A stretch of DNA of 64,000 nucleotides from Heyndrickxia oleronia (GTDB lineage Bacteria > Bacillota > Bacilli > Bacillales > Bacillaceae_C): the NCBI RefSeq assembly GCF_017809215.1, contig NZ_CP065424.1, positions 2,140,001 through 2,204,000 on the forward strand, in the 5' to 3' direction. A program made the position numbers and the translations under genes. Every line of letters starts with the position of its first letter. Position 1 is the stretch's first letter. Below are positions 1 to 7,702 of this stretch, piece by piece. The notes under the pieces are model-generated. The model did not search any database, had not been told where the DNA came from, and saw nothing but the letters and a program-made list of their open reading frames with translations.

Positions 1-261
1 GCCTTTTTTGAAAAAAATGAAAAACAAAAAATGCAAGATGAACTAGAAGAAAAACTTAAACCATTGGCGGATGAATATATTAGTGAGCAGGAAAAGGTAA
101 TTTTGTTGAGCTATACAAACTATATTAATCATGAATTTTCACGAATGAAAAAAGAGATTGCTGCTGATGTCAGTGAACAATTTAATGGTTGGTATGATAT
201 CCTTGATGAACATATAGATATTCAGGAATGGGTAGAAATTAAAAATCAACTTAATCGATAA
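1..261 (+). CDS. C-terminal fragment of a dynamin-like GTPase (DynA/YpbR type)
   Basis: The frame is open through the left edge, so only the last 86 residues are present. The piece is highly charged and helical (many Glu, Lys, Gln), as expected of the C-terminal stalk of a bacterial dynamin. No GTPase motif is inside the window. The assignment rests mainly on position: in Bacillus the membrane-remodelling dynamin gene ypbR/dynA lies just before ypcP, which follows here at 1405. The ATG at codon 11 is internal, not a start. Identity is an inference from synteny. Confidence 0.5.
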   Translation, partial: AFFEKNEKQKMQDELEEKLKPLADEYISEQEKVILLSYTNYINHEFSRMKKEIAADVSEQFNGWYDILDEHIDIQEWVEIKNQLNR

Positions 262-287
262 TAGTTGGAAATTAGGGAGTGGATTTA

Positions 288-476
288 GTGAAGAAAAATC
301 GGTTTCATGTATGTGCAACATGTATCCATTTTCATGCTGAAAAATTGGATCATGGTATGCATTATTCATGTAGTCGTTTAGGATATGAGACAAAGCTGAA
401 TTACACTTTTGATTGCTGGACTCCAAAAGACCATATTATCAAACTAATAGAAAAAGAACGGGGGGAGTCATGTTGA
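288..476 (+). CDS. small Cys-rich protein, probable metal-binding
   Basis: A 62-residue protein. An AGGGAG box at 274-279 lies 8 nt before the GTG at 288, which is preferred over the GTG at 279 that overlaps the box. Cysteines at about residues 9, 12, 28 and 43 (first pair as CATC) plus several His look like a small zinc-binding fold. The last codons overlap the start of the sulfurtransferase gene (ATG at 470), suggesting translational coupling. I do not recognise the family; function unknown, perhaps sulfur or metal handling given the neighbour. Confidence 0.7.
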   Translation: MKKNRFHVCATCIHFHAEKLDHGMHYSCSRLGYETKLNYTFDCWTPKDHIIKLIEKERGESC

Positions 477-1300
477 GTATAATTGTTCCAATAAATTGGT
501 TAAAGAATCATTTACACGAAGATAATGTTCGAATTATTGATTGTCGATTTACCTTAGGTGAACCAAGTGCAGGGGAAAAAGCATATATGCAAAATCATAT
601 TCCTGGTGCTGTTTATTTTGACTTGGAAAAGGATTTATCCGGTAAACCTAAAGAACATGGTGGTAGGCACCCTCTTCCATCATTGAGTGAATTAAAAGAA
701 AAACTTGAAACAGCAGGAATAGATAGAAATGTTCATGTTGTACTATATGATAATGGGGAGGGGCAATATGCAAGCCGTTTATGGTGGCTCCTCACGTATT
801 TAGGACATCAGAGGGTTTCAATAGTAAATGGTGGGTATCGTGCGTGGATAAACGCAAAATATCCAATTGATAATAAAGTGCCTAATTATAAAAAAGCAAA
901 CTTTCCAGTTTCTATTCAATCTTCAATGCTAGCAACCATTGAAGATGTAAAAGAAAATATGCTTTCTCAGCAAGCAATTTTAATAGACTCTAGAGCTTAT
1001 TCACGCTTTGCTGGGATCGAGGAACCTATTGATAAGAAACCGGGTCATATCCCTGGCGCGATCAATAAAGAGTGGATGGAAGGTTTAAAAGATGGATATT
1101 GGAAAGAGAAAGAACAACAAATAGAAAGATTCACTGAATTTAATAAGTCTGATTCATTTATTGTTTATTGTGGTTCAGGTGTAACAGCAACACCAAATAT
1201 AGTAGCCTTAATGGAGGCAGGATTTTCAAAGGTAAAGCTATATGTGGGAAGTTATTCTGATTGGGTTTCCTACGATGAAAATCCAATTGAAAAAGTATAG
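470..1300 (+). CDS. sulfurtransferase, two rhodanese domains (SseA-like)
   Basis: 276 residues with two rhodanese domains. The first (about 5-125) is non-catalytic and carries an HIPGAVYFD motif. The second (about 150-275) has GHIPGAIN and the active-site loop CGSGVTA with the nucleophile at Cys234. That loop is typical of thiosulfate/3-mercaptopyruvate sulfurtransferases, which move sulfane sulfur from a donor to cyanide or thiols through a Cys persulfide. The ATG at 470 is chosen because GGGGGAG lies at 461-466; an open frame further upstream lacks a ribosome site. It overlaps the small Cys-rich gene by 7 nt, so the two are probably one operon. Cytosolic. Confidence 0.88.
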   Translation: MLSIIVPINWLKNHLHEDNVRIIDCRFTLGEPSAGEKAYMQNHIPGAVYFDLEKDLSGKPKEHGGRHPLPSLSELKEKLETAGIDRNVHVVLYDNGEGQYASRLWWLLTYLGHQRVSIVNGGYRAWINAKYPIDNKVPNYKKANFPVSIQSSMLATIEDVKENMLSQQAILIDSRAYSRFAGIEEPIDKKPGHIPGAINKEWMEGLKDGYWKEKEQQIERFTEFNKSDSFIVYCGSGVTATPNIVALMEAGFSKVKLYVGSYSDWVSYDENPIEKV

Positions 1301-1404
1301 GAAATACCAAGGGACAAAGTGGTAAAAATAACTTTGTCCTTTCGTGTTATAATGGACTATATAAAATGGAATAAAGATAACGTAAAGAAAATAGAGGTGA
1401 AAAT

Positions 1405-2307
1405 ATGAATAATAAACCAAATTTATTATTAGTGGATGGAATGGCATTATTGTTTCGAGCTTTTTATGCCACTTCCGTTACTGGCCAATTTATGATTAAT
1501 TCAAAAGGAATGCCAACCAATGCTGTTCAGGGATTTATGCGGCATTTATTTTTTGCCTTAGAAGCTGTTGAGCCAAGCCATACAGCAATATGCTGGGATA
1601 TGGGAAGTAAAACATTTCGGAATGAAATGTTTGATGGATATAAAGCAAATCGTTCCGCACCACCAGTTGAGATGATTCCTCAATTTGATTTAGTTAAGGA
1701 AGTTGTAGAGGCTTTTCATTTAACCAATCATGGGGTGGTAGGATATGAAGCAGATGATTGTATAGGAACTATCGCCAAAAGAATGCAAAATGATGCCAAG
1801 ATAACTATATTAACGGGTGATCGAGATTTATTGCAACTATTAGATGAAAATATCGAAGTTCAAATTCTTCAAAAGGGCTTTGGAAATTATAATCATTATA
1901 GTCATACTAGCTTTATAGAAGAGATGGGAATAACCCCTAATCAATTTATAGATGTTAAAGCATTAATGGGAGATACAAGTGATGGGTATCCAGGTGTCAA
2001 GGGAATTGGAGAGAAGACTGCGATGAAGCTTATTCAGGAATATGGTACGATCGATGAATTGCTAAAGAATTTGGAGCGGTTAACACCAGGTCAACGAAAA
2101 AAGATTGAAGAGGATATGGAAATGCTTCATCTTTCAAGAAAATTAGCAAGAATTCATTGTGAAGTGCCAATTGAGTTTTCTCTTGAAACCGTGATTAGAA
2201 AACAAATCCCGAACACATTTATAGATATGATTGATGAATTAGAATTAAAAAGCATAAGACGTCACTTGATTCAAAGTAAATGGTTGGAACAGGTTGAACT
2301 TGCTTAA
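1405..2307 (+). CDS. ypcP: 5'-3' exonuclease, Pol I N-terminal domain type (YpcP)
   Basis: 300 residues, the stand-alone form of the Pol I 5'-nuclease (FEN) domain. Acidic metal ligands are visible: LLVDGMALLFRAFYA (Asp11), GYEADDCIG (Asp117/Asp118), LTGDRDLL and GDTSDGYPGVKGIG, the last leading into the helix-hairpin-helix DNA-binding motif. The family removes RNA primers and flaps during lagging-strand synthesis and repair; in B. subtilis the paralogue YpcP backs up Pol I. RBS GAGGTG precedes the ATG by a normal distance. A strong terminator follows, so it is probably monocistronic. Length matches the family. Confidence 0.92.
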   Translation: MNNKPNLLLVDGMALLFRAFYATSVTGQFMINSKGMPTNAVQGFMRHLFFALEAVEPSHTAICWDMGSKTFRNEMFDGYKANRSAPPVEMIPQFDLVKEVVEAFHLTNHGVVGYEADDCIGTIAKRMQNDAKITILTGDRDLLQLLDENIEVQILQKGFGNYNHYSHTSFIEEMGITPNQFIDVKALMGDTSDGYPGVKGIGEKTAMKLIQEYGTIDELLKNLERLTPGQRKKIEEDMEMLHLSRKLARIHCEVPIEFSLETVIRKQIPNTFIDMIDELELKSIRRHLIQSKWLEQVELA

Positions 2308-2340
2308 AGATAATTTGTTCTATTTGGAGATTTAATTTAA

Positions 2341-2377
2341 ACCGAAAAGCATTTAATTCCGGCTTTTCGGTTTTTTT
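2341..2377 (+). terminator. Rho-independent terminator after ypcP
   Basis: A perfect 10-bp stem, ACCGAAAAGC (2341-2350) with GCTTTTCGGT (2362-2371), 11-nt loop, followed by a T run. Confidence 0.93.
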
Positions 2378-2390
2378 GATTTTTTTTAAA

Positions 2391-2530
2391 GGCTCTTTTC
2401 GCAAACATTGTTGGTATTTAAGTAAAAGATTAACTACTAAATATCCGCTGAAGATCGCTAGAACTGCAAACACTATAAGAACAGCTGATATCCTTTATTG
2501 GGCTTTTACAAAAGCAACAACGCAAACAGC
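2391..2530 (+). repeat. dispersed intergenic repeat, copy A
   Basis: Begins GGCTCTTTTCGCAAAC, has the internal block TTGTTGGTATTTAAG, and ends near GGCTTTTACAAAAGC and a short AACAGC. Copies B (46276), C (34205), D (29719, reversed) and E (41643, reversed) share the start block and, for all but C, further internal or distal blocks. The two ends form short imperfect inverted repeats (GGCTCTTTTC against GGCTGTTT). It lies directly after the ypcP terminator. No coding potential seen. Confidence 0.75.
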
Positions 2531-2575
2531 GCGTCTAAAAGTCAAAGTCTGATCCCACAAGTGACGATTCTATCT

Positions 2576-2719
2576 TTACACTTTATTTGGTTTCTTTTGA
2601 ATTGAGGTTTGTGAATTTGGCTGAAATTCCTCGGAAAATTCTATGTTCTCTTGACCCCAACCTAAGGGGTGTGAACCAGGTGTAACTTTTTCCCTACTAT
2701 TTTTTTTCCTTCTACCCAA
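2576..2719 (-). CDS. sspL: small acid-soluble spore protein, SspL type
   Basis: A 47-residue ORF starting at TTG (2719) 8 nt after a GGAGG box. It is polar and rich in Lys, Asn, Gln and Glu, with a PGSHPLGWGQ segment and FSEEF, resembling the PG-x-N-x-x-G and NEEF pattern of minor SASPs such as SspL and SspO. In B. subtilis sspL sits beside ypcP, as here. Minor SASPs are made in the forespore and stored in the spore core. No clear sigma-G promoter could be picked out upstream. The family call is by pattern and position. Confidence 0.7.
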   Translation of the reverse strand: MGRRKKNSREKVTPGSHPLGWGQENIEFSEEFQPNSQTSIQKKPNKV

Positions 2720-2986
2720 TAAACTCACCTCCGTAAATGTAGACTTCCCAATATAAATAGAAATATATAAATTTGCGGTTAAAAAAGAAAAAAATTGTAC
2801 GCTAGTAAGCTGGACTTTGTAATAAATTGTCTTGAGTAAATCTAAAGAATAGATGAAAAGAGTAGGAACTAGCCGATCCTGAAAGGATGTTTCCCAATTT
2901 CCATTACATTTAAAACATTCATATAGTCACCAAATTAAAAATACTGTACAATAATAAAGGATGTTCGGGGAGTGGAGGAGAAAGAA

Positions 2987-3268
2987 GTGGATTCAAGAAA
3001 AACTTCATTAGATGAGTACCTAGTTTATTTAAGGGATAAAGGTTTTAAATTTGAGGAGGATGTCATCGGGTTTATCTATTTTGGTAAACAATATACCGCT
3101 GCATCAGATCAAAGCATAAAGGCTGCGATTGAAATAACACTAAAAACACAAAAAAGCTTTGATGGCAGCTTTTATATATCTTTATTGGAAACGTTTAAAA
3201 GAAAAAATATTGAAACAAGGAAGCAGGCATATACATATGTTAGAGAGATCGGCTTATTACCTGCATGA
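2987..3268 (+). CDS. conserved Bacillus hypothetical protein (possibly DUF6123 family)
   Basis: 93 residues from the GTG at 2987, chosen because GGAGGAG (2974-2980) lies 6 nt upstream; the frame also contains an earlier GTG at 2972 that overlaps that box. The protein is cytosolic, mixed alpha/beta, with a FIYFGKQYT strand and a helical C-terminus, and no Cys or membrane segment. I recall similar Bacillus proteins filed under DUF6123 but could not check. Function unknown. A TACAAT hexamer about 20 nt upstream of the RBS could be its -10 box. Confidence 0.75.
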   Translation: MDSRKTSLDEYLVYLRDKGFKFEEDVIGFIYFGKQYTAASDQSIKAAIEITLKTQKSFDGSFYISLLETFKRKNIETRKQAYTYVREIGLLPA

Positions 3269-3291
3269 AGAGGGCATGACGCCCTCTTTTA
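3269..3291. terminator. bidirectional terminator between convergent genes
   Basis: AGAGGGC (3269-3275) pairs with GCCCTCT (3281-3287), loop ATGAC, then a T run on the plus strand. It separates the plus-strand small gene from the minus-strand exporter ending at 3289. Confidence 0.85.
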
Positions 3292-4212
3292 TTTTGGAAT
3301 TGTCTGCTTCTTCTTAAATGGGAATATCCCCCATTTACTTACTGGAAGTTCAGCTATGATCATGCCAAATAATATAAGAATGCAACCAATTACCGCTCCT
3401 ATACTCAAACGCTCATTGATCCATAAAAATGATGTTATAGCTGCAAAAACAGGTTCCATGGCTAAAATGATCGCAACTCTTGTGGGTGAAGTAGCTTTTT
3501 GGGAATAGGTTTGGATAAAAAAAGCAATTGAAGTTCCTAAAATAGCAGTAATAAATAGTGCAAATAATAATGACGAGGAATTGTAAAGTTCTGGATTTAA
3601 TATGATTTCCCAATTTTCAAATATAAATGCACTAATTAAGCAAAGAAATGCTACAGTAAAAAGTTGTATAGTTGTAAGTAACAATACGGGTAATTTTTTT
3701 GCAAATCGATCGGTAAAGATAATATGGAAAGCAAAGCCAAAGGTACAAAGTAAAACATAAAAATCACCAATTGAAAATGGAGAAGTATTTTTTACTGCTA
3801 ATAAATATAATCCAATTGTAGCAGCTATCGACCCAAGTATCGCTGTTGGTGATGGCCGACTTTTTAAAATAAAAAAAGCAAGTAATGGAACCATTACAAC
3901 GCTTAAACCTGTAATAAAGCCAGCTTTAGAAGGGGTTGTATAGAGTAATCCTATTGTTTGTAGTGAGTAACCAATAAATAAACAACTTCCTAAAACAACA
4001 CCTGCTATAAATGCGTTTTTTTGAGGGATTTTATTTTTTTTCCTTCTAATTAAATAAATGATAAGAATGATTATTCCGGCAATCATAAAACGAATAGCAT
4101 TAAATAGAAGGGGTGGTAAAATATCAATTGCATTTTGTACAATGACAAACGTTGCACCCCAAATAAATGCAACAAATAGTAGTAAGATTTCAGCTGTGAA
4201 TTTTTTATTCAA
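3289..4212 (-). CDS. EamA/DMT-family membrane transporter
   Basis: 307 residues with about ten hydrophobic segments in two EamA repeats. The first opens with FVAFIWGATFV, a typical DMT signature; the second starts near residue 150. A basic tail (PFKKKQ) follows the last helix. Members export amino acids, metabolites or drugs across the cytoplasmic membrane; the substrate here cannot be read from sequence. The start is TTG at 4212 behind GAGGTGA. It lies 4 nt downstream of ypdQ on the same strand, so they are probably co-transcribed, although no functional link is evident. Confidence 0.87.
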   Translation of the reverse strand: MNKKFTAEILLLFVAFIWGATFVIVQNAIDILPPLLFNAIRFMIAGIIILIIYLIRRKKNKIPQKNAFIAGVVLGSCLFIGYSLQTIGLLYTTPSKAGFITGLSVVMVPLLAFFILKSRPSPTAILGSIAATIGLYLLAVKNTSPFSIGDFYVLLCTFGFAFHIIFTDRFAKKLPVLLLTTIQLFTVAFLCLISAFIFENWEIILNPELYNSSSLLFALFITAILGTSIAFFIQTYSQKATSPTRVAIILAMEPVFAAITSFLWINERLSIGAVIGCILILFGMIIAELPVSKWGIFPFKKKQTIPK

Positions 4213-4216
4213 ACTA

Positions 4217-4615
4217 TCACCTCAAATCCTTATTTAAACGTATTCCTTGACGTGCTAATTCATCTGCAGTTTTATTTTCAGAACTTGGTACCCATTTAAT
4301 AAAAAACAAATCAAATGATTTTGTTAATGATAATACCTGATTTAGTAATACTCGATATTTTTCTTTTTTTGCGAACTCTTTTTCAACAGCATGCACAACT
4401 GCTGTGGAGTCAGATCGAACAGAAATAATCGAATATTTCTTTGATTGGCAGATCTCTAGCGCTTTAATAAGTGCATGGAATTCAGCCTCATGATTATTTA
4501 GAATCCCTAAGGGAAAAGAGTAACGTTCAACTTGACCATTATTTTTAATGAAGATTCCAGCACCACTATGCCCTGGGTCTCCTGCACTTGCTCCATCAAT
4601 ATAGACTTCCACCAA
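4217..4615 (-). CDS. ypdQ: RNase HI-like protein (YpdQ type)
   Basis: 132 residues of the RNase H fold, the usual YpdQ length. The four acidic active-site positions are all present: Asp7 (YIDGAS), Glu45 (in NNHEAEF), Asp69 (RSDS) and Asp118 (KTADELA). The family cleaves RNA in RNA:DNA hybrids using two metal ions, though B. subtilis YpdQ has been hard to show active. The start is TTG at 4615 (or the adjacent GTG) after GGAGTGG. A second RNase H-like gene, ypeP, lies divergently at 4896. Confidence 0.85.
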   Translation of the reverse strand: MVEVYIDGASAGDPGHSGAGIFIKNNGQVERYSFPLGILNNHEAEFHALIKALEICQSKKYSIISVRSDSTAVVHAVEKEFAKKEKYRVLLNQVLSLTKSFDLFFIKWVPSSENKTADELARQGIRLNKDLR

Positions 4616-4895
4616 TACTAACCACTCCTATCAATTGTAAAAGTAATAATATATCATGAATTGGTAAATAAATAGTATCATTAAGTAAACATCGTTTTTA
4701 GTCTCTTTCCATATTATCTATTTAAGTACAGAGAGAATATCTATGTTGTAGGATGAATGAAGGATTTTTCATCCTTACGGAATAATTTAAATGCCAAGAA
4801 CTCTTTCTATTGTAATATGAATGTAAGCGACAATAAAAGGAAAAGTTTAACCAAGGGCATTAAAATATAATTAATAATTATTTAGGGGATTTGCT
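4616..4895. promoter_or_regulatory. divergent intergenic region, ypdQ / ypeP
   Basis: 280 bp, AT-rich, holding the start regions of both divergent genes. A weak hairpin (GGATGAA ... TTCATCC near 4752-4778) lacks a T tail, so it is not an evident terminator. No promoter could be fixed with confidence. Confidence 0.35.
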
Positions 4896-5549
4896 ATGAA
4901 TTATAAAATTCTTTGGAAATATAAAGCACCTAAAATGGATACCATTTTATTAGAAACGGAATGGATATCAGAAAAAGTTATCGATCGGTTAATGGATGAT
5001 TTTATTAAAACGGGTCGGACAGTAGATATAACGATTCTCGATGAAATGGGAAATGAGTGGACGAAAAAAGAATATGTAAAATTGAAAAAAGCAATTGAAC
5101 TGGAGCCCAGCAATATTATTGTTTATTTTGATGGAGGATATGACCTTAAGCAAAAGGTAGCAGGAATAGGAATAGTGATTTATTATGATAAAGGTGACAA
5201 ACATTTTCGAGTACGTTCTAACTATCGATTGGAAGAACTTGAGTCAAATAATGAAGCAGAATATGCAGCACTATATAATGCAATTATGTTATTGGAAGAG
5301 TTAAATATTCGCCATATGCCATGTACAATAAAAGGGGATTCGCATGGTGTATTGAAGCAATTATCAGGAGAATGGCCATGCTTTGAAAAGGTTTTAAATC
5401 AATGGCTGGATCGAATTGAATCAAAAATAAAGAAATTAGGGATAAAACCAATTTATGAGCCGATCCCTCGTAGTGATAATAAGGAAGCCGACCAATTAGC
5501 ATCTCAAGCACTCAATAATAAGATTGTGCATAGTCAAATTGAATTATAA
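4896..5549 (+). CDS. ypeP: RNase HI-like protein with N-terminal extension (YpeP type)
   Basis: 217 residues: about 70 residues of unrecognised N-terminal sequence, then an RNase H fold. Active-site acids are seen at Asp79 (YFDGG), Glu122 (NNEAEY), Asp148 (KGDS) and Asp199 (NKEADQLAS), so catalysis looks possible. Length is close to B. subtilis YpeP. The N-terminal part may bind nucleic acid or a partner. ATG at 4896 follows AGGGGA. The paralogue ypdQ is divergent, an arrangement conserved in Bacillus. Confidence 0.85.
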   Translation: MNYKILWKYKAPKMDTILLETEWISEKVIDRLMDDFIKTGRTVDITILDEMGNEWTKKEYVKLKKAIELEPSNIIVYFDGGYDLKQKVAGIGIVIYYDKGDKHFRVRSNYRLEELESNNEAEYAALYNAIMLLEELNIRHMPCTIKGDSHGVLKQLSGEWPCFEKVLNQWLDRIESKIKKLGIKPIYEPIPRSDNKEADQLASQALNNKIVHSQIEL

Positions 5550-5628
5550 ATGTTAGATAATGGATATTGGAATCAGAACTTAAAATCCATACCAAAAGGG
5601 CCATTTTATATAATGAAAGGTTGAGACG

Positions 5629-5859
5629 ATGAATCGAAGAACCATCTTAGAGGATATGAATACTATAATAAGCACATATTGTGAAGGATGTTTTGTTAAA
5701 TCAGCTTTGAGGAAGGAATATAATAAAGGATACGCACATCAATTTTGTATTCGTGAGTGTACAGTTGGGGAGCAAATAAAGAAATATGGAGAAGCACTAC
5801 TTAATCACAAAAATGGTCAAACTGCCGAGGCGCATATGAATCAAAACCAAAAAGGCTGA
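5629..5859 (+). CDS. ypeQ: zinc-finger small protein (YpeQ, C2HCIx2C type)
   Basis: 76 residues. CEGC near residues 18-21 and HQFCIREC near 36-43 give the C-x2-C ... H-x2-C-I-x2-C pattern that names the zf-C2HCIx2C family, to which YpeQ belongs. The C-terminal 20 residues are polar and probably disordered. Function unknown; a structural zinc site is likely. The stop codon lies inside the left arm of the terminator that also serves the convergent cspD. Confidence 0.85.
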   Translation: MNRRTILEDMNTIISTYCEGCFVKSALRKEYNKGYAHQFCIRECTVGEQIKKYGEALLNHKNGQTAEAHMNQNQKG

Positions 5860-5871
5860 CAGAAGTCAGCC
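5849..5871 (-). terminator. terminator for cspD (minus strand)
   Basis: GGCTGAC and GTCAGCC form a perfect 7-bp stem with a 4-nt loop. The T run follows on the minus strand (CCTTTTTGG), so it works best for cspD; on the plus strand the tail is weak. Confidence 0.85.
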
Positions 5872-5887
5872 ATATCATTTATTTTGA

Positions 5888-6088
5888 TTATTTTTTTGTA
5901 ACATTAGCAGCTTGAGGTCCGCGGTTTCCTTCTACGATTTCAAAAGAAACTTCTTGGCCTTCTTCTAGAGTCTTGAAGCCTTCACCTTGAATAGCAGTGA
6001 AGTGAACGAATACGTCATCTCCGCCTTCCACTTCGATAAAACCATAGCCTTTTTCGTTGTTAAACCATTTAACTTTACCGTTTTGCAT
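5888..6088 (-). CDS. cspD: cold-shock protein CspD
   Basis: 66 residues, one cold-shock domain. RNP1 (KGYGFIEV) and RNP2 (VFVHF) are intact, with the surface aromatics that stack on single-stranded RNA or DNA. It begins [17 protein letters not shown], nearly identical to B. subtilis CspD as I remember it, hence the symbol. The protein acts as an RNA chaperone in the cytoplasm. A GGAGGAAT box precedes the ATG. A 380-bp gap upstream leaves room for the long 5' leader typical of csp mRNAs. Confidence 0.93.
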   Translation of the reverse strand: MQNGKVKWFNNEKGYGFIEVEGGDDVFVHFTAIQGEGFKTLEEGQEVSFEIVEGNRGPQAANVTKK

Positions 6089-6465
6089 AATTCTTATTCC
6101 TCCTAAATCTTACAGCACAAAGTGCCAAGAAAAAATATAGTCCATTAATGAGTCATAAAGATTTCCATAATAAGAAATATTTATATCTATTAATGTTAAA
6201 TTTAATATACACCAATGTCATTCAGTGCGTCAAGATAACATTTTGTTAAAAATAAAATTTTATGAATTTTTTGATAAGTAATTCGTGCTAATGCCATATT
6301 GCCTAAAACATAGGATTTCTTGTTTAATTATTGTAATTATAGTAAACTTTTTATGGAAGATAAAAATAGAATTTCATTTTTATGCTCTTGATCTTATTCT
6401 ATATACATAATTGATATATTTGAATTGTGATTTAACTTTTTATTTTATATAATGGGGGTTTAGGG
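6089..6465. promoter_or_regulatory. divergent intergenic region, cspD / mntR
   Basis: 377 bp of AT-rich DNA between two divergent genes. It should contain the cspD leader on the minus strand and the mntR promoter on the plus strand. I see no ORF with a ribosome site and no long inverted repeat. Promoter hexamers were too ambiguous to place. Confidence 0.4.
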
Positions 6466-6891
6466 ATGCCTACACCAAGTATGGAAGACTATATCGAACA
6501 AATTTATTTATTAATTGAAAATAAAGGATATGCCAGAGTATCGGATATTGCGGATGCTCTATCTGTTCACCCCTCATCAGTGACAAAAATGGTGCAAAAG
6601 CTTGATAAGGATGAATATTTAGTTTACGAAAAATATCGTGGTTTAGTTCTTACACAAAAAGGGAAAAAGATTGGAAAACGTTTGGTAGACCGACATGATC
6701 TACTTGAACAATTTCTTACTATTATAGGCGTTAAAGAAGAAAATATATATCAAGATGTTGAAGGAATCGAACATCATCTTAGTTGGAATTCCATTGATCG
6801 TATTGGAGATTTAGTCCAATTTTTTGAAGAGAATCCAGAACATGCGAAAGTGCTTAAACAATTACAAGAAAAGAATGAAAAAGAGGTATAA
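6466..6891 (+). CDS. mntR: manganese-responsive transcriptional regulator MntR
   Basis: 141 residues, DtxR family. An N-terminal winged helix (about 1-70) carries the recognition helix [12 protein letters not shown]; a helical dimerisation domain follows. All manganese ligands known from B. subtilis MntR are at the same numbers: Asp8, Glu11, His77, Glu99, Glu102, His103. With Mn(II) the protein represses Mn uptake genes and activates efflux genes. There is no SH3-like third domain, as normal for MntR. Its own terminator follows; no Mn transporter gene is in the window. Confidence 0.96.
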   Translation: MPTPSMEDYIEQIYLLIENKGYARVSDIADALSVHPSSVTKMVQKLDKDEYLVYEKYRGLVLTQKGKKIGKRLVDRHDLLEQFLTIIGVKEENIYQDVEGIEHHLSWNSIDRIGDLVQFFEENPEHAKVLKQLQEKNEKEV

Positions 6892-6895
6892 AATC

Positions 6896-6919
6896 GAACC
6901 GTTAAGCGGTTCTTTTTTT
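6896..6919 (+). terminator. Rho-independent terminator after mntR
   Basis: GAACCG (6896-6901) and CGGTTC (6907-6912), loop TTAAG, followed by seven T. Confidence 0.9.
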
Positions 6920-6953
6920 CTATCACTCTTCATTAAGGATAAGGAGGTAAGTG

Positions 6954-7628
6954 ATGAAATCATTTTCTTGGACGGACACGTCTCAATTTCAATGGGATGA
7001 GCGCGCAAAATCTTGGCATTCTAAGAGTTTAAATATGTGGTTAAACGGAAGTAGGAAGGAAATTATCCCGTTTATTGAGAATTATATTCCTAAAGGTAAG
7101 TTTCTTGATTTAGGTTGTGGTGATGGCTTTGGATCCTATTTACTTTTTGAAAGGGGATACGATGTCAGCGGGATAGATATTTCGGAAAAAATGATTCAGT
7201 ATGCGAAAAAAAAGGAAACCAACCATTTGACTTTCTATCAAGGGGATATGCTAAACCTTCCATTTAATGATGAAGAATTTACTGGAATGATGGCCATTAA
7301 TTCTTTGGAATGGACTGAAAGACCGTTAGATGCATTAAATGAAGTAAAAAGGGTGATGAAAGATAATGGGTTTGGCTGCTTTGGCATTCTAGGCCCTACG
7401 GCAATGCCAAGGATCAATAGTTTTTCAAGGCTAGAAGGAAAAGACACCATTTGTAATACAATGATGCCATGGGAATTTTTAAAATTGGCAACGGAAAATG
7501 GTTGGGAACTTATTGCGGAAAAAGAAGTATATAAAAAAGAAGTCACAGATAGACATGTAACGGGATTATCGAATAAATTGAAGCAAGCTTTATCATTCAT
7601 GACTATATTCATTTTAAAAGTAAAATAG
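6954..7628 (+). CDS. class I SAM-dependent methyltransferase
   Basis: 224 residues from the ATG at 6954, which has GGAGG 8 nt upstream (a GTG directly before it is possible). Motif I is FLDLGCGDGFG near residue 50, the acidic end of strand 2 is GIDIS, and a GDMLNLPF segment contacts adenine; together these mark a Methyltransf_11 (UbiE/small-molecule) fold. The substrate cannot be told from sequence. It stands alone between the mntR terminator and fhs, a plausible SAM/one-carbon neighbour only by position. Confidence 0.85.
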   Translation: MKSFSWTDTSQFQWDERAKSWHSKSLNMWLNGSRKEIIPFIENYIPKGKFLDLGCGDGFGSYLLFERGYDVSGIDISEKMIQYAKKKETNHLTFYQGDMLNLPFNDEEFTGMMAINSLEWTERPLDALNEVKRVMKDNGFGCFGILGPTAMPRINSFSRLEGKDTICNTMMPWEFLKLATENGWELIAEKEVYKKEVTDRHVTGLSNKLKQALSFMTIFILKVK

Positions 7629-7702
7629 TTATTCTTTTAACCAAATTGTTACAGAGGAATGTTAAAATATTGATGTATTAAAAGTTGATTGGGGGAAGAA
7701 AA

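Noticed and set aside
413..469. Upstream extension of the sulfurtransferase ORF
   Set aside because: No ribosome site before 413, whereas GGGGGAG precedes the ATG at 470.
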